A stretch of DNA of 60,655 bases from an uncultured Alphaproteobacteria bacterium (lineage in GTDB: Bacteria > Pseudomonadota > Alphaproteobacteria > Methylaequorales > Methylaequoraceae), in assembly GCA_902526175.1 (NCBI GenBank), contig CABZJY010000007.1:1-60655 (forward strand), in the 5' to 3' direction. The notes under the pieces were generated by a model, which worked only from the letters and a program-made list of their open reading frames with translations, was not told the origin of the DNA and made no database searches. Positions within the stretch are counted from its first letter, which is position 1. The number at the start of each line of letters is the position of its first letter. The position numbers and the translations under genes are program-made. Positions 10,037 through 18,252 of the stretch are shown in pieces.

Positions 10037-10384
10037 GTGTTTAATTTTTAGAATTTATCTATGCTGATTCTAATGATGGTAACCTTTAATATCACTATAA
10101 ACAACCCTAGGATCAATATATTTATAGTGGCTAGTTGTGGAAGGTAAAATTACAAAATCAAGGCGCAAAAGATTAATGGAATCCGTGATTATTAGATATT
10201 GGAGTTGATAGGGGATAGCGTAAAAAGTTAAAATTTACTTAAATGTAGAAGTTTGAATTTTAATTGAAAAAAAAAGATATTGACATATATCTTGAAGAGT
10301 TATTTTAATAATTGATAATGAATATAAATTTTAGACTTATTCATATACTAGATCAATTTTTTTGTATGTAAATATTTTGTATAA
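10037..10384. other. Gene-free stretch between divergent genes
   Basis: About 350 bases with no ORF or RNA gene that I can recognise. It holds a 22-base segment at 10143-10164 (starting GGTAAAATTACAAAAT) that recurs with three differences at 14389-14410. The stretch must contain divergent promoters for the methyltransferase and the flavoprotein. Confidence 0.4.
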
Positions 10385-11710
10385 ATGGAAAAAATAGATA
10401 TAGTTATCATTGGTGCCGGGATTGCTGGGATTGCATCCGCTTACTATCTGAAAAAAAACTTTCCAAATATTAGACTAAAGATATTAGAGTCAAGAAGTAA
10501 TGTTGGTGGGACATGGGATCAAATGAGGTTTCCAGGTGTTCGTGCAGACAATGACATGTATACTTATGGATTCAGCTTTGACCCATGGAAAGGGTCTATA
10601 ATAGGTAATGGGAAGGAAATTAAGGATTATTTAAGTAAGGTTGCTGATAAATTTAATATTAAAAAATATGTTTTATTTAATACCGATGTCAAATCATTGA
10701 GTTGGAAAAATAATGAATGGATTATAGAAACTGATCTCAAAAAGTTTACTAGTCAATACGTTATTTGTTGCACCGGTTCAAGAGATCGTAAAAATCCACA
10801 TCTACCGAAGTTTGCAGATGAAAAAAAATATCAAGGAAAAATTGTACACACTCAAGCTTGGGGAAACACAGACTTTAAAGACAAAGATGTAACCATTGTT
10901 GGCAGTGGATGTACTGCCATAACAATGGCACCCTCAATTATTAAAGAAGCAAAAAAAGTCACATTGGTCCAGAGAAGCCCTGCATGGATCATTAATATTG
11001 ATAGCAAAGAAAAATCAACACGGATATATAAAACATTTCAAGTTTTGTGGGATTACTTTTCAAGTAGGATTTTTAAAAAGTTAAAAAGAAAAAAAATGAT
11101 ATCTGGTAATACCTATTATAATGAGACAACCATTCCGTCATATAATTATTGGGATCAACGTCCGGCAAGTAGCTTGGATAACGATTATTTTTCAGCTGTA
11201 AAGTCAGAAAAAGTGACCATAGTTCGGCAAGGGATTAGTAATTGGGAAAAAACTGGTGTGAGGTTAAAAAATGGAAAGGTCATCAAAAGTGATATCACTA
11301 TTATGGCTACTGGTGGTAATTCTCAATTGTTAGGAGGTATTGATATATTTATTGAAAATAAACGAGTAAACATCAATGATACAAGTTGGTATAGAGGAAT
11401 GATGTTTAGTGGAATACCAAATCTCTTCGCACATGCGGGATATATTAATTTCAGTTGGACAGCTAGGTGCGAAATAGTTAGTCAGCGTATTTGCAAAACA
11501 ATCAAATATATAAAGAAGAACAAATTAATAAGTTGCACCCCAAAATATATTGGAGAAAAAACAAAGCCATCAATTCAAGCAAATTATATTTTGCGAGCAA
11601 TGGACAAATTTCCTAATAGAACCTACAAATTCTATCAAAATTATATTATAGAATATTTAAGTTTTAAATTTACAAAAATAAATGATGGAGCCTTAGACTT
11701 TCAAAAATGA
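10385..11710 (+). CDS. Flavin-containing monooxygenase, Baeyer-Villiger type
   Basis: 441 residues. The N-terminal FAD site is IIGAGIAGIASAY (residue 7 onward) with an acidic LESR at the end of strand 2. The Baeyer-Villiger fingerprint [FY]xGxxxHxxxW appears as YQGKIVHTQAW near residue 150, followed by the second nucleotide site VGSGCTAITMAP for NADPH, and ATGGN near residue 313. It should insert oxygen into, or hydroxylate, a ketone, amine or sulfide using NADPH and O2. Slightly short for the class (usually about 450-550). MetY follows after 16 bases, suggesting a sulfur-containing substrate as one possibility. Confidence 0.85.
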   Translation: MEKIDIVIIGAGIAGIASAYYLKKNFPNIRLKILESRSNVGGTWDQMRFPGVRADNDMYTYGFSFDPWKGSIIGNGKEIKDYLSKVADKFNIKKYVLFNTDVKSLSWKNNEWIIETDLKKFTSQYVICCTGSRDRKNPHLPKFADEKKYQGKIVHTQAWGNTDFKDKDVTIVGSGCTAITMAPSIIKEAKKVTLVQRSPAWIINIDSKEKSTRIYKTFQVLWDYFSSRIFKKLKRKKMISGNTYYNETTIPSYNYWDQRPASSLDNDYFSAVKSEKVTIVRQGISNWEKTGVRLKNGKVIKSDITIMATGGNSQLLGGIDIFIENKRVNINDTSWYRGMMFSGIPNLFAHAGYINFSWTARCEIVSQRICKTIKYIKKNKLISCTPKYIGEKTKPSIQANYILRAMDKFPNRTYKFYQNYIIEYLSFKFTKINDGALDFQK

Positions 11711-11726
11711 TTAAAGGATTATAAAT

Positions 11727-13007
11727 ATGAAATTAGAATCAATTGCACTTCATCATGGTTATGAATCAGAAAAAAATGACCAAAAATCAGCAACAACTCC
11801 GATTTACCAGACCTCGGGATTCACTATTGATAATACTCAACATGGAGCAGATTTATTTGACCTCAAAGTCGAGGGAAATATTTATTCAAGAATAGGTAAC
11901 CCAACCAATGCAGTTCTTGAAAAAAGAATTGCGGAAATGGAAGGTGGAATTGCAGCTTTATCCTTGGCTTCAGGAATGACCGCAATCGCATATGCAATTC
12001 AAACCATTACAAGAGCAGGGGATAATATTATAAGTACAAATCAATTATATGGTGGAACTTATAACTGTTTCACTCATAGTCTGCCCAAACAAGGCGTTAA
12101 AGTTAAAATGTTTGACGGAGATGATTATAAAGGAATTGATGAGGCAATTGATGAAAAAACTAAAGCTTTATATTGCGAATCAATTGGTAATCCTTTTGGT
12201 AATATTATTGATATCGAAAGATTTGCGGATATTGCTCACAAACATGGGATACCATTAATTGTAGATAATACAGTAGCAACACCATATTTGTGTAGGCCTA
12301 TTGATTTTGGAGCAGATATTGTCATTCACTCTCTAACAAAATATATTGATGGCCATGGTGCTACTATTGGAGGAATCATTGTTGATTCAGGAAAATTTGA
12401 TTGGACCAAAGAACCAAAAAAATTTCCCATGCTAAATGAGCCAGATCCTTCTTATCACGGAATTAAATATACTGAAAAGTTTGGGCCAGCTGCTTTTATT
12501 GGTTGTTGTAGGGTTGTTCCATTAAGAGAAACAGGAGCTTGTCTATCGCCTAATAATGCGTACTTAATAATGCTTGGACTTGAATCATTGGGTGTGAGAA
12601 TGGAAAGACATTGCAAAAACGCACTTGCACTTGCGAAATATCTTGATGGTCATGAAAGTGTGAACTGGGTTAATTATGCTGCTTTACCTGATGATAAATA
12701 TCATGATGTTTGTAAAAAAATAACCAAAGGTCAAGCATCTGGTATTATCAGTTTTGGCATTAAAGGTGGAAAAGATTCAGGTGCCAAGTTTATTGATGCA
12801 CTTAAAATGATTTTAAGAGTATTAAGTATGGGTGATGCCAAATCTCTTGCATGTCATCCAGCATCAACATTACACAGACAATTAACTCCTGAGCAAAAGG
12901 CTTTAGCCGGAGTTAGCGAAGACTTGATTAGAATCTCTGTAGGTATTGAGCATATTGATGATATTATTAATGATGTTGAACAAGCAATTGAGGCTTCAAA
13001 AAAATAA
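11727..13007 (+). CDS. metY: O-acetylhomoserine (thiol)-lyase, MetY-like
   Basis: 426 residues, full length for the PLP-dependent Cys/Met metabolism family. Signatures: YQTSGF, YSRIGNPTNAVLE, ALSLASGMTA, the aspartate region IVDNTVATPYL, and HSLTKYIDGHG near residue 205 holding the PLP-binding lysine. It makes homocysteine from O-acetylhomoserine and sulfide, or may accept other thiols. There is no room for a SAM riboswitch: the gene starts 16 bases after the flavoprotein stop, with AAAGGA as the ribosome site. Being in this accessory block it may recycle a thiol released by its neighbours (inference). Confidence 0.93.
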   Translation: MKLESIALHHGYESEKNDQKSATTPIYQTSGFTIDNTQHGADLFDLKVEGNIYSRIGNPTNAVLEKRIAEMEGGIAALSLASGMTAIAYAIQTITRAGDNIISTNQLYGGTYNCFTHSLPKQGVKVKMFDGDDYKGIDEAIDEKTKALYCESIGNPFGNIIDIERFADIAHKHGIPLIVDNTVATPYLCRPIDFGADIVIHSLTKYIDGHGATIGGIIVDSGKFDWTKEPKKFPMLNEPDPSYHGIKYTEKFGPAAFIGCCRVVPLRETGACLSPNNAYLIMLGLESLGVRMERHCKNALALAKYLDGHESVNWVNYAALPDDKYHDVCKKITKGQASGIISFGIKGGKDSGAKFIDALKMILRVLSMGDAKSLACHPASTLHRQLTPEQKALAGVSEDLIRISVGIEHIDDIINDVEQAIEASKK

Positions 13008-13061
13008 AATATTTTAAGCTCAATCTAAAGGACTATATGAAGTGAGAAGAGGTTTACTGTA

Positions 13062-13454
13062 ATGCTAATTATTGCACTCATAACGCTAATAATATTTGGA
13101 AATTTGATTTATGCTTATCAATGTATTTTCCAAACACGAAAGTACATTGAGAAATATGGCTTTGGTGAAGGTAGCGCAATTATGACAAGACTTGTTGGCA
13201 CTTTTGCCGCTGGCTTTGCAGTCACTCTAGTTATTGCTTTACTCACCTCTATCGAAGGTGCTTGGTTACTGTTTGTCTATGGTTTTGTGCAAGCATGTAT
13301 CGGGGCAGTTGTTTGCTTTCAAACTATCCATAGTTATTGGGGTTCTGTTGATGGTGTAAAAACTTCTGCTGAAGGTTACGTCGCTCCTGCTATAATAGCA
13401 TTTTTAAACCTGATGGTGCTTATTACTGGTTGGGATTTGTTATTTAAAATATAA
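13062..13454 (+). CDS. Small four-helix integral membrane protein
   Basis: 130 residues with about four hydrophobic helices and few charged residues outside FQTRKYIEKYGFGEG after helix 1. I do not recognise a family. It follows metY by about 55 bases on the same strand and may be cotranscribed. Confidence 0.6.
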   Translation: MLIIALITLIIFGNLIYAYQCIFQTRKYIEKYGFGEGSAIMTRLVGTFAAGFAVTLVIALLTSIEGAWLLFVYGFVQACIGAVVCFQTIHSYWGSVDGVKTSAEGYVAPAIIAFLNLMVLITGWDLLFKI

Positions 13455-13503
13455 TATGAATATTGAATTTCAGACTATAAGGGAACTTTTTTCAGTCTAG
13501 TAG

Positions 13504-13521
13504 GTGGTTGAGAGACAGGGA
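13504..13521 (+). repeat. Imperfect copy of the tRNA-Ser 3' end (attachment-site-like)
   Basis: GTGGTTGAGAGACAGGGA here matches 16 of 18 positions with GTGGCGGAGAGACAGGGA at 14441-14458, the acceptor/T-arm end of tRNA-Ser. The two copies are in direct orientation about 937 bases apart and bracket the broken DUF616 gene, as an old integration would leave. No integrase is present. Confidence 0.4.
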
Positions 13522-13535
13522 GAAGTTCGAGGGAA

Positions 13536-14366
13536 TCAGGTAGTCGTACAACCATAATTTCTCCACAAAAGTGTTTTTGATGATAAACTTATTTTTTGAT
13601 TTGTAATTTCGTTATATTTATTGACAATATTTGATATCGCTTTGATATTTCTTCTTCTTTTTTTATAAGAGAGCAAATGCTTTTTAGTAATTATTAATTT
13701 ATTATTAAAAAATAATTTTGGTTTGTAATCTAATTTTATAGAAGTCATAGAAAATGGAAATTGGTTGCGAATAATAAATTTTTTGTAAAATTTCCACCAA
13801 ATTCTTGAAAATTCAGTGTTTTCTGAATTGTTTTTTCGAAGTATTAGGCAACAATGCGGACAATAGTGTTTTTCATAGATATATCAAATTCTTTTTAAAT
13901 ATTTAAATAAATTTATTAAGTAATCTTCGTCAACAATAGATATTAAATACCAATCCACTAATTCATCTAAGAGATTTTTTCTTGCAGAATGTTTTAAAAC
14001 TCCAAACGTATTTTTTTTAAAGAAATTAAATGAAAAATTAATTAATTTTTCCGTTATTACTCTGTTACAATCTTCATAAATTACATTCGAATCTTTTGGA
14101 AAATACTTATGGAAGTTTATTTTATACTTTCTTGATAGATACTTATTATCTTTAGATGAATTTATTTTTATATACTCCCATCCCTTTCTTTTAATAATCT
14201 GTTGATTATAAAAACAGATGTATTTAACTTTTTTTGAATAATAATGATTATTGGGTATTAGATCATAATTTCCAAAATTCACTGTATATATATATACATA
14301 ACAAACTCCAAAAATTTTTTGATATGATGTAGTAATTTTCTGTATTGTCAATATTTTTTTAAGCAA
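13536..14366 (-). pseudogene. DUF616-family glycosyltransferase, interrupted by an in-frame TGA
   Basis: Read from a TTG at 14366 the frame gives YIYTVNFGNYD, YICFYNQ, GWEYIKI, RKYKINFHKYFP, EDCNRVI and HSARKNLLDE, the order of motifs in the DUF616 (TOD1/MUCI70-like) glycosyltransferase family. A TGA at 13886-13884 stops it after 160 residues. The same frame continues without another stop, reading LILRKNN, RIWWKFY and RNQFPFSM, which is the family's usual C-terminal region, to 13536. One nonsense change (for instance from TGG, CGA or GGA) explains this. The gene is AT-rich and lies between tRNA-Ser and an att-like repeat. Confidence 0.7.
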
Positions 14367-14441
14367 AAGGATAGTAGTAAAAGTCAGGGGTAAAATTGCA
14401 AAATTAGGGCTCTAAGGAGCAGGTCCGTGGCTTTCAGATAG

Positions 14442-14531
14442 TGGCGGAGAGACAGGGATTCGAACCCTGGAAGGACTTGCATCCTTGCCGGTTTTCAAGA
14501 CCGGTGCATTCGACCACTCTGCCATCTCTCC
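14442..14531 (-). tRNA. tRNA-Ser (anticodon UGA)
   Basis: On the minus strand: acceptor GGAGAGA paired with TCTCTCC, anticodon loop CTTGAAA with TGA as anticodon, a long variable arm, T loop GGTTCGAATCC, discriminator G and encoded CCA. The length of 90 bases fits a type II serine tRNA. Confidence 0.96.
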
Positions 14532-14782
14532 GTCAATGTGAACATGAGTTTCAGAGGATAGTGTTTTTAATGTTGTCCACTACTGAACTCTAAAATTACA
14601 TATTTTACATCAAAAATAGACACAAAATACCACTCATTTCAAATCAAGAAAATATAACAAAAGGTAAAAGATTTCAATGTATCTTTCTTTTTATATTTTA
14701 GAGAAGAAAATTTGATTATCAAAATTTTGATATTACATATCCTAAATACGATTTATCAAAAATTTTTATTTAAAAGCGATTT

Positions 14783-14950
14783 ATGAAGATTAAGATTAAA
14801 ACTAAAGTAGTAATTAAAGTTTTAATCATTTATTGGTCTAGTATTTTTATACTTTGGTTCTTATTAAAAAAATTACCTGAAATTAGAGATAATAATAGAA
14901 TAAATGATTTAGTTCAAAATACAAATATCTTAACTTTTAAAAAAAAATAA
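14783..14950 (+). CDS. Small single-pass membrane protein (55 aa)
   Basis: ATG at 14783 opens a 55-residue frame: a basic start (KIKIKTK), one hydrophobic helix (about residues 8-27) and a polar tail. It lies 13 bases before the following lipoprotein gene in the same direction. No family recognised; the topology and spacing are the only support. Confidence 0.4.
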   Translation: MKIKIKTKVVIKVLIIYWSSIFILWFLLKKLPEIRDNNRINDLVQNTNILTFKKK

Positions 14951-14963
14951 TTATTTATAATAA

Positions 14964-15368
14964 ATGAAATTATTTACTCTTTGCATACTTCTCCTAACAA
15001 CATCTTGTGTTTCTAATAAATATTCTCATAATTATTTTGTAAATTGTGAAGAAAAATTCAGTGAGTTTAATGAGTTGACTTCTTGTGCCTTTATGAAAAT
15101 CCAACAAGATTGTAAAAAAGAGTCCAATTGTAAATTTGAAAATAAAAGGTTTGTAGAAATTATAAAAAGACTCAAAACTATGGTTGAAAATGAAGAAATC
15201 TCAGAAAATGAGGCAATGTTCAGATATTTAAATCTAATTGAACTTGAAGAATCAAAATTTCAATATACAAATAGTAAAAATTTAAACTATGGATATTATC
15301 CGAGTTACAATGATTTTTATGTAAGAGGAATGTTACCTTTTTACTTTAGGAATGGTTATTTCTATTAA
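14964..15368 (+). CDS. Small lipoprotein
   Basis: 134 residues. The signal peptide MKLFTLCILLLTTSC ends in a lipobox (TTSC, Cys15). The mature part has four further Cys within about 50 residues, a charged helical middle and a Tyr/Phe-rich C-terminus. No family recognised. First of a series of small exported proteins on the plus strand. Confidence 0.6.
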   Translation: MKLFTLCILLLTTSCVSNKYSHNYFVNCEEKFSEFNELTSCAFMKIQQDCKKESNCKFENKRFVEIIKRLKTMVENEEISENEAMFRYLNLIELEESKFQYTNSKNLNYGYYPSYNDFYVRGMLPFYFRNGYFY

Positions 15369-15405
15369 ACAATTTGTTATAAATTTCAAAATTTATTTTA
15401 AAACT

Positions 15406-15984
15406 ATGAAAAACATTTTATTGACATTCTTTTTTTTAATTTTTTCTTTTGGAGCATACGGAAAATCATTGAATGTAGTTAAGTTCACTTGTGAATATAG
15501 TCCCGATTTAATAACAACAAAACAAAAAAATATTGACTCCACTGAAAAGCAAGAACTTGATAGACAAAGAATTTGTAGTATCTTTTACTGCAATGATTTT
15601 GTAGAAGTAAATATCAGTAATTCTAACGCTGACGGTAAAGACGAATACCGTTTAAGAAATTCGTGGTTTAATCATCAAGGCATATTAATTGATGAATTAA
15701 AAATAACTAAGAAAAAAGTAGTTATTGATACATATGTTTCGCAGTCATACTTCCTTGAGTCTTATGTTATAGATAGAGCTACAGGAAAAACAAAAAGGAC
15801 TTTTTATAGATTTGATGATTCAGAATATTATTATGATATTAAGAAAATTGAAAAAGATATAAATGAAAAACAATCGAATTTTGATAAAAAAAAAGTATCA
15901 ATTAAAACTCTCAAATCATATTCTGTTGAACCCAAGGAAATATTTTATTTTGAAGGAATTTGTCTTGAAGGAACAGGTGTTTAA
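15406..15984 (+). CDS. Secreted protein of unknown function
   Basis: The ATG at 15406 is preferred over the upstream ATG at 15352 because it begins directly with a signal peptide (MKNILLTFFFLIFSFGAYG) and avoids overlap with the previous lipoprotein. The mature part, about 170 residues, has VKFTCEY, CSIFYC and a final EGICLEG, so it carries several cysteines that could pair in the periplasm. No family recognised. Confidence 0.6.
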   Translation: MKNILLTFFFLIFSFGAYGKSLNVVKFTCEYSPDLITTKQKNIDSTEKQELDRQRICSIFYCNDFVEVNISNSNADGKDEYRLRNSWFNHQGILIDELKITKKKVVIDTYVSQSYFLESYVIDRATGKTKRTFYRFDDSEYYYDIKKIEKDINEKQSNFDKKKVSIKTLKSYSVEPKEIFYFEGICLEGTGV

Positions 15985-16033
15985 CTTTAAGATTTGTTAG
16001 CTTCTTAGATTTAGTGTTAAAAATATTATTACT

Positions 16034-16426
16034 GTGAATAAGCTAATTATTATATTACTAATATGTTTTTTTTATAGAGAATGCGATTCAAGATGGAAAA
16101 AAATTCTTAATGAAAATGACTTTGTTGAGTATGTTGAAGTTGATACAGTAAAAAAAATAAATTCTATAATCTATATTTGGAGTATGAAAAATTTCAAAAA
16201 ACCACTGCCAAATGGAAATTTGAGTATAAAATATTATGGTAAATATGACTGTAAAAAAATGAAATATCAAATTATAAGTATAATTGGGTATAAAACTGAA
16301 ATGGGAAAAGGTAGAAATTTTAATTATATTAAAAATGAGAATGATTTAACAGATGATTCTAAGTGGATAAGTCCTCTACAGAATAGCAATGATAATGAAC
16401 GTCTTAGTTTTGTGTGTAAAATCTAG
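16034..16426 (+). CDS. Secreted protein resembling surface-adhesin E domain proteins
   Basis: 130 residues from a GTG, with an N-terminal hydrophobic stretch. The pattern W-K-K-I ... Y-V-E-V-D-T-V ... IYIWSMKNF ... KYDCKKMKYQI ... W-I-S-P ... CKI resembles the small beta-sheet 'surface-adhesin E' proteins common in proteobacteria, where two Cys flank the strand ladder. The resemblance is by pattern only. Confidence 0.55.
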   Translation: MNKLIIILLICFFYRECDSRWKKILNENDFVEYVEVDTVKKINSIIYIWSMKNFKKPLPNGNLSIKYYGKYDCKKMKYQIISIIGYKTEMGKGRNFNYIKNENDLTDDSKWISPLQNSNDNERLSFVCKI

Positions 16427-16508
16427 AATCAAAAAATGCTAAAGTATATTTTCATTGGAACATCTATTACGATTTTACTTTTATTGTTATAAGTTTTAAA
16501 ATTACATT

Positions 16509-16718
16509 ATGGTTAATATTCCTGAAAAATTTAAAGACGCGAAAAAAGTTTTTGTAAAAACTACAAATATTGCTGCTCAAGCAGGACACCCAAGAGTTTA
16601 TTATAAAATCAAACCCTCTATAGGTTATGTCGTTTGTGCTTATACAAATACATGTTTTATTTTATCCAACGATGCTGATACTAAATCAGACGACTTATTT
16701 GTCTATGATGGCGATTAA
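16509..16718 (+). CDS. Small hypothetical protein
   Basis: 69 residues without a signal peptide or membrane segment; contains two Cys in VVCAYTNTCFI. It precedes the NTF2-like gene by about 20 bases, with AAGGAAG just before that gene's start, so the two may be cotranscribed. No family recognised. Confidence 0.45.
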   Translation: MVNIPEKFKDAKKVFVKTTNIAAQAGHPRVYYKIKPSIGYVVCAYTNTCFILSNDADTKSDDLFVYDGD

Positions 16719-16738
16719 TAATTTATAAAGGAAGTAAA

Positions 16739-17203
16739 ATGTCAAAAAATTACGAAGAATTGGTGGTTTTTATCCAAGAAAAGTGGGCTGAAATTATTAT
16801 TAATATTGGAAAGGCATACTCTGAGAATAAAGATCTAGGAAACCTTGTTAATGAGCTAATATCTCTCTATGCATTTGATTATTGTGATGTTTTATTCAAA
16901 CCAACCCTTGCAAAAAACGAACAATTTAGATCCTCTAAAGATGAGTTTATATCTTATTTCATAGGTGAGAATAACGTATGTAAAGAGGATAAAGGATTTG
17001 CGATAAAAAAATGGAAATCTATAAAATTTGAAAGTTACAAAATTTCATCTTATGGAGATAGTATAATTTCGATGGGAAATTATTTTTTTGAAGATCAAGA
17101 AGGATCAAGTTTGAAAGTTGAGTATACTTTTGGTTTTATAAAAATAAATAATGAAAATGAGTTAAAAATTAATCTTCATCACTCATCATTACCTTACAAA
17201 TAA
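16739..17203 (+). CDS. NTF2/SnoaL-like fold protein
   Basis: 154 residues. The pattern DVLFKPTLAKNEQFR, YFIGENN, DKGFAIKKW, MGNYFF and VEYTFGF ... INLHHSSLPY is that of a conserved soluble family with an NTF2-like cone fold, sometimes mislabelled phosphoribosyl-AMP cyclohydrolase. The reaction, if any, is unknown. It starts after a good AAGGAAG site and ends 11 bases before selD. Confidence 0.6.
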   Translation: MSKNYEELVVFIQEKWAEIIINIGKAYSENKDLGNLVNELISLYAFDYCDVLFKPTLAKNEQFRSSKDEFISYFIGENNVCKEDKGFAIKKWKSIKFESYKISSYGDSIISMGNYFFEDQEGSSLKVEYTFGFIKINNENELKINLHHSSLPYK

Positions 17204-17214
17204 AAATAATTAAA

Positions 17215-18252
17215 ATGAAATTAACTGAATATTCAAATAGTGGGGGATGTGGATGTAAAATTTCTCCAAATATACTTGATAAAATTCTTAAAAATTTGAA
17301 GAACAATTTTTTACCAAAAGAAATTATTGTTGGAGCCAAAAACTCGGACGATGCTGCAGTTTATTCTTTGGACAAAAAAACAAGCTTGATTCTGACAACT
17401 GATTTTTTTGTTCCAATTGTTGATAATCCAAAACATTTTGGTCAAATTGCAGCTACAAATGCCATCTCAGATATATATGCCATGGGTGGCAAACCAATAA
17501 TGGCGTTATCTCTATTAGGTACCCCAACTGGTAATATAAGCGCAACAGTATTAAGAAAAATAATTGATGGTGCAGGTGAGATATGTTCAAAAGCAGGCAT
17601 AGTTATAGCCGGAGGTCATACAATTGAGTTAAAGGAACCTATATTTGGGTTGGTAGTACTTGGGTCAGTTAAAAATAAATACTTAAAAAAAAATAATAAT
17701 GCACAATTGGGCGATTATTTAATATTGACTAAACCGATTGGTTTAGGAATTTATGCCTCTGCAATAAAAAAGAAAAAAATTTCAAAAGAAGAATATAAAG
17801 AATTTTTAGATACAACAACCCAATTAAATGATGTTGGCACAAAGTTATCAAAAATGAAAGCAGTAAGTGCCTTAACAGATGTTACGGGTTTTGGATTACT
17901 TGGACACTTAACAGAGGTATGTATAGGGTCAAAATTAAGTGCTGAAATTGAAGCAAATAAAATACCTATATTAAAATCTGCAAAAAAATATATTTTGTCA
18001 AATGTGCTTACAGGAGCATCTCAAAGGAATTGGAATCATTATAAAAGAAAAATATACATGAAATCTTCAAATAATGATTTTTATCAAAGGTTATTATCTG
18101 ATCCACAAACCTCAGGAGGGTTGATAATCAGTGTAAAAAAAAAAAAATCTAAAGAAGTAATTAAATTATTGAGAGAGAATAAATTTAAGTATGCAAATAT
18201 AATTGGAGAAATGAAAAAATATAACAAAAATAGAATAATTACAGTTATTTAA
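17215..18252 (+). CDS. selD: Selenide, water dikinase (selenophosphate synthase)
   Basis: 345 residues, full length. Catalytic motif GGCGCKISP places the active Cys12 and Lys15 at the N-terminus; a cysteine, not selenocysteine, is used. Other family motifs: DDAAVY, TTDFFVPIVD, AATNAISDIYAMGG, AGGHTIE and LTDVTGFGLLGH, and SDPQTSGG near the end. It makes selenophosphate from selenide and ATP for 2-selenouridine (and, if present elsewhere, selenocysteine) synthesis. It converges with, and overlaps by 8 bases, the transporter operon that begins with mnmH. Confidence 0.97.
   Translation: MKLTEYSNSGGCGCKISPNILDKILKNLKNNFLPKEIIVGAKNSDDAAVYSLDKKTSLILTTDFFVPIVDNPKHFGQIAATNAISDIYAMGGKPIMALSLLGTPTGNISATVLRKIIDGAGEICSKAGIVIAGGHTIELKEPIFGLVVLGSVKNKYLKKNNNAQLGDYLILTKPIGLGIYASAIKKKKISKEEYKEFLDTTTQLNDVGTKLSKMKAVSALTDVTGFGLLGHLTEVCIGSKLSAEIEANKIPILKSAKKYILSNVLTGASQRNWNHYKRKIYMKSSNNDFYQRLLSDPQTSGGLIISVKKKKSKEVIKLLRENKFKYANIIGEMKKYNKNRIITVI

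Noticed and set aside
11711-11726. SAM riboswitch upstream of metY
   Set aside because: Only 16 bases separate metY from the flavoprotein gene, and I see no SAM-I or SAM-II fold within the preceding gene.
13536-13748. Separate 70-residue minus-strand gene
   Set aside because: It is the in-frame C-terminal part of the interrupted DUF616 gene and starts in the middle of conserved sequence.
13884-13886. TGA as a selenocysteine codon
   Set aside because: SelD and MnmH nearby explain tRNA selenation alone; the family has no conserved catalytic Cys here and I see no obvious SECIS element.
16436-16492. 18-residue hydrophobic ORF (MLKYIFIG...)
   Set aside because: Too short and in very AT-rich DNA; a leader or membrane peptide cannot be told from chance.
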